Source: Alloyangia pacifica (GTDB lineage: Bacteria > Pseudomonadota > Alphaproteobacteria > Rhodobacterales > Rhodobacteraceae). From it: a stretch of 64,000 nucleotides of DNA. The stretch is from NCBI RefSeq assembly GCF_003111685.1, contig NZ_CP022189.1, positions 1,814,001-1,878,000 of the forward strand, in the 5' to 3' direction. Numbering within the stretch: position 1 is the stretch's first letter; every line of letters starts with the position of its first letter. Positions 56,306 through 64,000 of this stretch are shown here, one piece after another. The notes below the pieces were generated by a model. It did no database searches. It saw only the letters and a program-made list of their open reading frames with translations, and had not been told where the DNA came from. The translations under genes and the position numbers were made by a program.

Positions 56306-56911
56306 ATGCAACAGCATAACGCCAAACTCGCGACGCTGGTAGCCTCGCGGCTCTGCCACGACCTGATCAGCCCTGTCGGGGCCATTGCAAACGGGCTCGA
56401 GCTTCTGGCGCTCTCGGGCACGCCGCTCGACACGCCGGAACTGGCGCTGGTGGACGACAGCTGCCGCGCCGCCCGCGCGAGGATCAGCCTGTTCCGCGTT
56501 GCCTTTGGCCATGCCGAAGGCGAGCAGATGATTGGCCCGCCGGAAGCCTCGCGCCTGCTTCGCGACTATTGCAAAGGCGGGCGGCTCAGCTGCGACTGGC
56601 GCCGCCAGAGCGCCGCGCCGCGCCCCGAGGTTCAGCTCGCCTTGCTGGCGGTGCTCTGCTGCGAAAGCGCCTTGCCCCTGGGCGGGCAGATCGAGGTGGA
56701 AGAGTTGAACCAGGGCTGGCGGATCACCGGAACCGGCAAGCGGATCGCCCATGATGCGGCGCTCTGGAGCCTGCTCGCCCACCCCGGGAAGCTGCCCGCC
56801 CTGTCGAGCGCGCAGGTGCATTTCCCGGTCTTGGCCGCCCTCGCCGAGGAGCGCGGTCGCAGCATCGAAGTGACCGCCGGTGACGCGGCGGTCACGATCG
56901 AGATCAGCTAA
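56306..56911 (+). CDS. chpT: Histidine phosphotransferase ChpT
   Basis: 201 residues from the ATG at 56306. The phosphorylated His18 lies in ASRLCHDLISPVGAIANGLEL. A degenerate ATPase-like C-terminal domain without nucleotide-binding boxes follows, as in Caulobacter ChpT. It relays phosphate from CckA to CtrA and CpdR, controlling motility and cell-cycle genes in alphaproteobacteria. It converges with proA. Confidence 0.93.
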   Translation: MQQHNAKLATLVASRLCHDLISPVGAIANGLELLALSGTPLDTPELALVDDSCRAARARISLFRVAFGHAEGEQMIGPPEASRLLRDYCKGGRLSCDWRRQSAAPRPEVQLALLAVLCCESALPLGGQIEVEELNQGWRITGTGKRIAHDAALWSLLAHPGKLPALSSAQVHFPVLAALAEERGRSIEVTAGDAAVTIEIS

Positions 56912-56913
56912 AC

Positions 56914-58179
56914 TCAGCCGCGCACCGCGCCATCCGAGCGCACGACGTATTTGAAACTGGTCAGCTGCTCGGCACCCACCGGGCCGCGGGCGTGCATCTT
57001 GCCGGTGGCGATGCCGATCTCGGCCCCCATGCCGAATTCGCCGCCGTCGGCGAACTGGGTCGAGGAGTTGACCATGACGATGGCGCTGTCCACGCGCTGG
57101 ATGAATTTCTCGACCGCCGCCTCATCCTGCGACAGGATGCAGTCGGTGTGCTGCGAGCCGTAGCGACGGATGTGGGCGATGGCGTCGTCCTCGTCGGCGA
57201 CCACTTTTGCAGCAATGATCTTGTCGAGATACTCGCGGCCCCAGTCGCCCTCGGTGGCCGGGGTCACCCCCTCGACCTGCTGCACGCCCGCGTCGCCGCG
57301 CACCTCGACGCCGGCGTCGAGCAGCGCGCGAACCACGCCCTGGCCGATGGTGTCCATCGCCTCGCGGTGGATCAGCAGGCATTCTGCGGCGCCGCAGATG
57401 CCGGTGCGCCGGGTCTTGGCGTTGAGCACCACCTTGAGCGCGGTCACCGGATCCGCGGCGCGGTCGATGTAGATGTGCACGATGCCCTCGAGATGGGCAA
57501 ACACCGGAACCCGCGCCTCGCGCTGCACGAGGCCGACAAGCCCCTTGCCACCGCGCGGCACGATGACGTCGACATAGTCGGTCATGGTCAGCAGCTCTTG
57601 CACCGCGGCGCGCTCGCGCGTCGGCACCAGTTGGATCGCGTCCTCGGGCAGGCCCGCCTTGCGCAGGCCGTCAACGAGGCAGGCGTGGATCGCCGAAGAG
57701 CTGTGGAAGCTCTCGGACCCCCCGCGCAGGATCACGGCATTGCCGGACTTGAGGCACAGGGCCCCGGCGTCGGCGGTGACGTTCGGCCGGGATTCGTAGA
57801 TCACCCCGATGACACCGAGCGGCGTACGCACGCGCTTTATCTGCAGCCCGCTGGGGCGGTCCCACTCGGTGATCACCTCGCCCACGGGATCGCGCTGCGC
57901 GGCTATGGCACGCAGCCCGTCGACGACGCCCTGCAGGCGCTCCTCGGTGAGCAACAGCCGGTCCATCATCGCCTCGCTGAGCCCCTTGTCGCGGCCGAAC
58001 TGCATGTCCTTTTCATTGGCGGCGAGAATCTCGGCGCGGCGGGCCCAGACCGCATCCGCCGCGGCCTCCAGCGCCTCGGTCTTGCGCTCTGGCGGGGTAA
58101 AGGCGAGCTCCGCGGCGGCGGCCTTGGCGCGTTTGCCGAGGTCGATCATGGTCGCGTGGATGTCTGTCAGGTCTTTCAT
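56914..58179 (-). CDS. proA: Gamma-glutamyl phosphate reductase
   Basis: 421 residues of aldehyde-dehydrogenase fold. The catalytic Cys lies in [18 protein letters not shown], with [29 protein letters not shown] and [13 protein letters not shown] before it. It reduces glutamyl-5-phosphate to the semialdehyde in proline synthesis. It is the third gene of obgE-proB-proA, with a 198-nt gap after proB in which I see no terminator or gene. Confidence 0.97.
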   Translation of the reverse strand: MKDLTDIHATMIDLGKRAKAAAAELAFTPPERKTEALEAAADAVWARRAEILAANEKDMQFGRDKGLSEAMMDRLLLTEERLQGVVDGLRAIAAQRDPVGEVITEWDRPSGLQIKRVRTPLGVIGVIYESRPNVTADAGALCLKSGNAVILRGGSESFHSSSAIHACLVDGLRKAGLPEDAIQLVPTRERAAVQELLTMTDYVDVIVPRGGKGLVGLVQREARVPVFAHLEGIVHIYIDRAADPVTALKVVLNAKTRRTGICGAAECLLIHREAMDTIGQGVVRALLDAGVEVRGDAGVQQVEGVTPATEGDWGREYLDKIIAAKVVADEDDAIAHIRRYGSQHTDCILSQDEAAVEKFIQRVDSAIVMVNSSTQFADGGEFGMGAEIGIATGKMHARGPVGAEQLTSFKYVVRSDGAVRG

Positions 58180-58377
58180 CGCTCTTTACCCTAGGTTTGG
58201 GGTTTGGAGCTTTCTTATAGCGCCGTGACCCCGGGGGATACAGAGCGGATTGCGCGCCGTCCGCGCGCCGCTCCGGACGACCAGGGCCCGGTCAGCGCGT
58301 CCTTGGAAAGAGGAAGAGTCCATGCCCTTCTTCTCTGCGCAACCACGCCTCATTTCCCGTGCCATCGGCGCGACGGA

Positions 58378-60584
<2,207 letters not shown>

Positions 60585-60726
60585 TCAAGTTACTGGCGGA
60601 GCGTCATGGGGGCGCCGCCCCCGCCGCGCTGCGCGCGACTCCCCCGCGATAATTCTGCCCAGAAGAAACGGCGGTCTGCTCCGCGCTTCCGGTCCGGGCG
60701 ACCGAAATCGGAGGCCCCAAAAGCAG

Positions 60727-60758
60727 AAACGCCGCGCGGCCCGAAGGCTGCGAGGCGT
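60727..60758 (-). terminator. Probable terminator of tRNA-Asp transcript
   Basis: On the minus strand, 18 nt after the second tRNA, an imperfect GC stem ending in the arms CGCC / GGCG with a TTCG tetraloop, followed by TTTCTGCTTTT. Confidence 0.6.
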
Positions 60759-60775
60759 CTGCGTTCCGAAGAAAG

Positions 60776-60852
60776 TGGCGCGGTTGACGGGGCTCGAACC
60801 CGCGACCCCCGGCGTGACAGGCCGGTACTCTAACCAACTGAGCTACAACCGC
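60776..60852 (-). tRNA. tRNA-Asp (GTC), second copy in transcript
   Basis: 77 nt including an encoded CCA. Acceptor arms GCGGTTG / CAACCGC, T-loop TTCGAGC, anticodon loop CTGTCAC giving GTC, discriminator G. All four arms pair. It is identical to the copy upstream. Confidence 0.96.
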
Positions 60853-60885
60853 GCTTTTCTGCCGGTCATCAATCCAAGGTAGCGG

Positions 60886-60962
60886 TGGCGCGGTTGACGG
60901 GGCTCGAACCCGCGACCCCCGGCGTGACAGGCCGGTACTCTAACCAACTGAGCTACAACCGC
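60886..60962 (-). tRNA. tRNA-Asp (GTC), first copy in transcript
   Basis: 77 nt, base-for-base identical to the second copy, with CCA encoded. The spacer between them is 33 nt. The pair is probably one transcript. The 215 nt upstream toward the small unknown gene hold no other gene. Confidence 0.96.
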
Positions 60963-61177
60963 TCGCTACCGTCTGGACTGTGTCCCGAACGTGGGGCGCT
61001 TTTAGGCGGGGGGCCGGACCCCGTCAAGCGCTTTCCTAGGGGCAGTTGCGGATTTTTCTGCCGAGCCCGAAAAAACCCGCCGGACCGGCTGCCCGCGCGG
61101 GCAGACTGGCGGGATGTTTTCCAGATTACGTCGCTATTCCAGACGCTTACGCCTGGTAACCCCGGGCACGACAAAGC

Positions 61178-61414
61178 TCACTGCGCCGCGGCCTCGCGCG
61201 CCATGCGTTCCAGTTCCGCCGAAATGAGGATGATCCGCGACACCTGTCCGCGGCCGTCGTTGCGCGCCATCTCATAGGCGCAATGTTCCAGCAACGCCGC
61301 CGAGAGGCGCAGCAGTTCCGAGACCGCGCGATTGCCCTGCATTTCATGCGCCATGGCAATCACGTCTTCGAACGCGGCATTTTCGGCCGTGGATTCCCTT
61401 ACCGAGTGAAGCAT
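61178..61414 (-). CDS. Small helical protein of unknown function
   Basis: 78 residues, soluble, predicted as three or four helices: FEDVIAMAHEMQGNRAVSELLRLSAALLEHCAYEMARNDG, then SRIILISAELERMAREAAAQ. GGGACTGGGA lies before the ATG. There is no signal peptide or known motif. The regular hydrophobic spacing and lack of arginine bias suggest a real gene. It is divergent from sufT. Confidence 0.6.
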   Translation of the reverse strand: MLHSVRESTAENAAFEDVIAMAHEMQGNRAVSELLRLSAALLEHCAYEMARNDGRGQVSRIILISAELERMAREAAAQ

Positions 61415-61804
61415 TCCCAGTCCCTTCCCCGTTCCCCCGTTTCCTTCCCAGACGCCCAGGCTTCGTCAGCACCCTGATGCGCCCACCCCCACCCGACTCC
61501 CCCGTCTGGCGCGATGCAATCCCCAAGCGCGGCGCATGCAATCCCCTTGTGTCGCCCCGCTGTTCGAGGACCATGGTGCGTGTCTGGCGGCCCCTTGCGC
61601 CGCGCGCCCCGCGAAGGGGATGCAAAAGCTCTTGACGCCGAACAGCATCCGGATAACACAGTCGGCGCCCACAAAAAGCCATTTTTTATACGAACGGATA
61701 TGTACGGGCGGGGCTGCTCCGCCTCGACAGCCCGGCGGGCACCCTTTACCCCGGCGCGCGCTTTTCCTATATCTTCGGTCAGGAACCCCGAGGAAGGACC
61801 CGCC
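61415..61804. other. 390-bp stretch with no gene, between the small helical gene and sufT
   Basis: It holds two close direct copies of ATGCAATCCCC (near 61514 and 61535) and an inverted GGGGATGCA (near 61617). A promoter-like pair follows: TTGACG, then TAACAC with 16-nt spacing, near 61635-61660. The AT-rich run near 61685 and the CTATAT just before sufT may be promoter elements. Confidence 0.4.
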
Positions 61805-62161
61805 ATGACCGACGCACCGCTCGAAGGCGCCCCGCTGATCGCGCCCTCCAGCACTGATCACCCGTTGTACGATTCGGTCGTCGAAGCGTGCCGCACCGTG
61901 TTCGACCCGGAAATTCCGGTGAACATCTACGACCTCGGCCTGATCTACACGATCGAGATCGCCGGCGAGGGCGACGTGAAGGTGATCATGACGCTGACCG
62001 CACCGGGTTGTCCGGTCGCGGGCGAGATGCCAGGCTGGGTGCAGGACGCCGTCGCCTCGGTCCCGGGGGTCAAGGATGTGGATGTAGACATGGTCTTCGA
62101 TCCTCCCTGGGGCATGGACATGATGTCCGACGAGGCGCGGCTGGAGCTGGGCTTCATGTAA
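61805..62161 (+). CDS. sufT: SufT-like (MIP18/DUF59) iron-sulfur assembly protein
   Basis: 118 residues with GAGGAAGGA upstream. The DUF59 domain reads VFDPEIPVNIYDLGLIYTIEI, then IMTLTAPGCPVAGEMPGWV with the conserved Cys, and VDMVFDPPWGMDMMSDEARLELG. Proteins of this type help mature Fe-S proteins. It is alone here rather than in a suf operon, and is closed by a terminator. Confidence 0.9.
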   Translation: MTDAPLEGAPLIAPSSTDHPLYDSVVEACRTVFDPEIPVNIYDLGLIYTIEIAGEGDVKVIMTLTAPGCPVAGEMPGWVQDAVASVPGVKDVDVDMVFDPPWGMDMMSDEARLELGFM

Positions 62162-62189
62162 GCCTCCGCCGCCGCGGACCAGAAATGCC

Positions 62190-62215
62190 AAGCGCGCCCC
62201 GGTGGCGCGCTTTTT
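62190..62215 (+). terminator. Rho-independent terminator after sufT
   Basis: 9-bp stem AAGCGCGCC / GGCGCGCTT, 5-nt loop, then TTTCTTT. Confidence 0.88.
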
Positions 62216-62294
62216 CTTTGGCGCTCTGCCATCTCTGCCACGCCCCGCGACTGCAGGGGCGGAACCAACGGGGCGCGCCTGCCGTTGATCTGCG

Positions 62295-63956
62295 ATGACC
62301 CTGCTCGCCCGCCTCCTTTCGCTTGCGCTGCTGACGCTGCTTCTGGCCCTGACTGGCCCCGGCCGCGCGCAGCAGGGCGAACTCGACCGCTGGTACGAGG
62401 TCGAGATGGTCAACCCCGGCCTCGGCAACGCCCCGCAGAACATCGACAGGTCCACCCCGCGCGCCGCGCTCGAGAGCTTCCTCTTCCGTGCCGATGCCGA
62501 GGACTGGGAAGGCGCGGCGCACCTGCTCGATCTTTCGCCCATCGAGCCTGGCGAGCAGGCAGAGCTCGGGCCCGAGCGCGCCCGCCAGTTCGCCACGCTC
62601 ATGGATCGCAAGATCATGATCGATTGGTACGACCTGCGCGATCGGCCCGACGGCGTCGATGCCCGCACCAAGGATGCCCCCATGGCGGGCGAGCCGCGCC
62701 GCTCGCTGCTGCTGTGGTATGTCAAGCTCGGCGACCGCCCGGTGCCGATCCGGATCAACCGCGTGAAGCCCGAAACCGGAGATCCGGTTTGGCTTGTCTC
62801 GCGCCAGACGGTGCAGGCGCTGCCAGCGCTGGCCGAGGCCTTCGGCCCCACGGAGCTGGAAATCGTGCTTCCGGCGCCGCTGCGCGAGCGGGCCTTTTGG
62901 GGCCTGCGCTGGTGGGAGGTCATCGCGCTACCACTGGTGCTGATGGCCACCGGCTTCATCGGCTTGCTGGTGAACAGGCTCATGTCGCGAGGGCTGAACC
63001 GCACGCTGCGCGATGCGCCCTACTCGACGCTCGTGGCCCTGCGCGGCCCGACCACGCTGGCCGTCGTCACCCTGACCATGTCCCTGCTCACCCGGCACGT
63101 GCTGGTGTTCTCGGGGCGAATCGACACGATTCTCTCGCCGCTGCTCATCCTCGGCTTCGTCTCCACCGTGCTCTGGCTGGTGATCAACGTGGCGGACGTG
63201 ATTCTCAACCGACTGGTGAAATTCGACGGCGACGAGCTGGCCGAGATGGGAGACGGCCAGGAACAGCGCCGCAATATCGCGACGCGCGTCTCCGCCGCCC
63301 GCCGCGCAGTGATCGTCCTTGTGGCGCTGGTGGGCGCTGGCATCGTCATCTCCGAAGCCAGCGTCATGCGCTCGCTGGGCATTTCGCTGCTCGCCTCCGC
63401 GGGTACGGCAACGATTATCCTCGCATACGCCGGCCGCAACGTGCTGACCAATATCATGGCCTCGATGCAGATCGCGCTGAACCAATCGGCGCGCATTGGT
63501 GACAAAGTGCTGTTCAAGGGCCATCTGTGCTCGGTCGAGCGCATCCATTTCACCTATGTGCAGCTGCGCGTCTGGACCGGGCAGCGGCTGGTGGTGCCGG
63601 TGGTCGACTTCGTCGCCGAGCCCTTCGAGAACTGGACCATGCAGGAGCACTTCCTTATCCGGGAAGTGGTGCTGCGCCTGTCCCATAGCGCCGACGTGGA
63701 GGCGCTGCGCCAGCGCTACGAACAGATTCTCGATGATATGGAAGGGCTCGCTGACCGTCCCGAATCGCGCGGCGTCTATGTCTCCGGTCACGATGTTTTC
63801 GGCAAGGAAGTGCTCTTCCTGATCCCCTGCCCCGATCCCAACATCGCCTGGTCGCTCGAATGCGAGGCCCGCGAGCAGCTTCTGGTCGCGGCTCAGGAAC
63901 TCGACAGCACGGCGCAGCCGATCTTCCCCGACGCGCGTCCCGCCGAGGCAGCCTGA
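62295..63956 (+). CDS. MscS-family mechanosensitive ion channel
   Basis: 553 residues. A signal peptide (about 1-25) and a periplasmic domain of about 175 residues precede five membrane helices (about 204-390). The pore helix and beta domain show SLGISLLASAGTATIILAYAGRNVLTNIMASMQIALNQSARIGDKVLF. The MscS cytoplasmic cage follows, with FVAEPFENWTMQEHFLIREV. The large periplasmic domain puts it among the bigger, YbdG/MscK-like members. It opens on membrane tension to release solutes after osmotic downshock. The final 44 bases of the window hold nothing. Confidence 0.9.
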   Translation: MTLLARLLSLALLTLLLALTGPGRAQQGELDRWYEVEMVNPGLGNAPQNIDRSTPRAALESFLFRADAEDWEGAAHLLDLSPIEPGEQAELGPERARQFATLMDRKIMIDWYDLRDRPDGVDARTKDAPMAGEPRRSLLLWYVKLGDRPVPIRINRVKPETGDPVWLVSRQTVQALPALAEAFGPTELEIVLPAPLRERAFWGLRWWEVIALPLVLMATGFIGLLVNRLMSRGLNRTLRDAPYSTLVALRGPTTLAVVTLTMSLLTRHVLVFSGRIDTILSPLLILGFVSTVLWLVINVADVILNRLVKFDGDELAEMGDGQEQRRNIATRVSAARRAVIVLVALVGAGIVISEASVMRSLGISLLASAGTATIILAYAGRNVLTNIMASMQIALNQSARIGDKVLFKGHLCSVERIHFTYVQLRVWTGQRLVVPVVDFVAEPFENWTMQEHFLIREVVLRLSHSADVEALRQRYEQILDDMEGLADRPESRGVYVSGHDVFGKEVLFLIPCPDPNIAWSLECEAREQLLVAAQELDSTAQPIFPDARPAEAA

Positions 63957-64000
63957 CCCTCCGCCCCTTGTTTCCCCGGCCGCAGGGGCTTAAATTCCTG

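Overview
The window is about 64 kb of GC-rich chromosomal DNA from an alphaproteobacterium, most likely a Rhodobacterales (Roseobacter/Paracoccaceae) member. The evidence is the gene set: ChpT phosphotransferase, DUF6456/DUF6477-type proteins, CtaA/COX15 heme A synthase, stand-alone small PurL, OlsB-OlsA ornithine-lipid genes, a fused indolepyruvate oxidoreductase, a CGFS glutaredoxin with BolA, and identical twin tRNA-Asp genes. It is mainly core-genome sequence. There is no rRNA operon, CRISPR array, prophage or intact insertion sequence. The species is not determined.

Layout. 1-1.9 kb: 3' end of a PAS-type chemoreceptor and a decayed metallo-beta-lactamase-fold gene. 1.9-8.2 kb: a tightly coupled minus-strand Bat/MoxR operon (moxR, DUF58, DUF4381, batA, batB-TPR, batD) with four 4-nt start/stop overlaps. 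8.3-10.9 kb: exported HAD hydrolase and exported arylsulfatase. 10.9-12.3 kb: a gene-poor stretch that looks less GC-rich. 12.3-14.9 kb: divergent oxyR/catalase with a candidate OxyR operator. 14.9-20.2 kb: DUF6456/DUF6477 pair, an MttB-family methyltransferase, a DUF2270 membrane protein and an exported delta-class carbonic anhydrase. 20.3-24.2 kb: guaA, a small monooxygenase, an EamA transporter and a P-loop ATPase. 24.2-26.7 kb: a chemoreceptor translationally coupled to a secreted PDC-like sensor protein. 26.8-32.8 kb: SMR transporter, typA, DUF486, two tandem DUF1330 genes, alaS. 32.9-35.4 kb: an unusual minus-strand set made of a small protein with five FTSGA repeats, a helical DUF6902-like protein and an EamA exporter. 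35.6-43.8 kb: xth, bolA, grxD, GNAT, map, ccmE, murI and indolepyruvate oxidoreductase. 43.9-49 kb: LysR regulator, candidate sRNA, purL, second LysR regulator, small membrane protein. 49-54.3 kb: M32 carboxypeptidase, ctaA, TrmJ-like methyltransferase, GNAT, TfoX-N protein, divergent ThiE homologue. 54.3-56.9 kb: olsA/olsB, DUF3553, chpT. 56.9-61 kb: proA, proB, obgE and two tRNA-Asp genes. 61-64 kb: a small unknown gene, a SufT-like protein and an MscS-family channel.

How the genes work together. Oxidative-stress defence (OxyR/catalase, CGFS glutaredoxin/BolA), respiratory maturation (CtaA, CcmE), envelope work (Bat, OlsBA, MscS, sulfatase) and chemotaxis recur. The part least explained by known pathways is the FTSGA-repeat gene with its two downstream genes (33806-35300). 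Its five peptide copies are identical in protein but all different in DNA, and it is followed by an intergenic hairpin and a coupled exporter. I treat it as a candidate multi-copy peptide system. That is inference, not demonstration.
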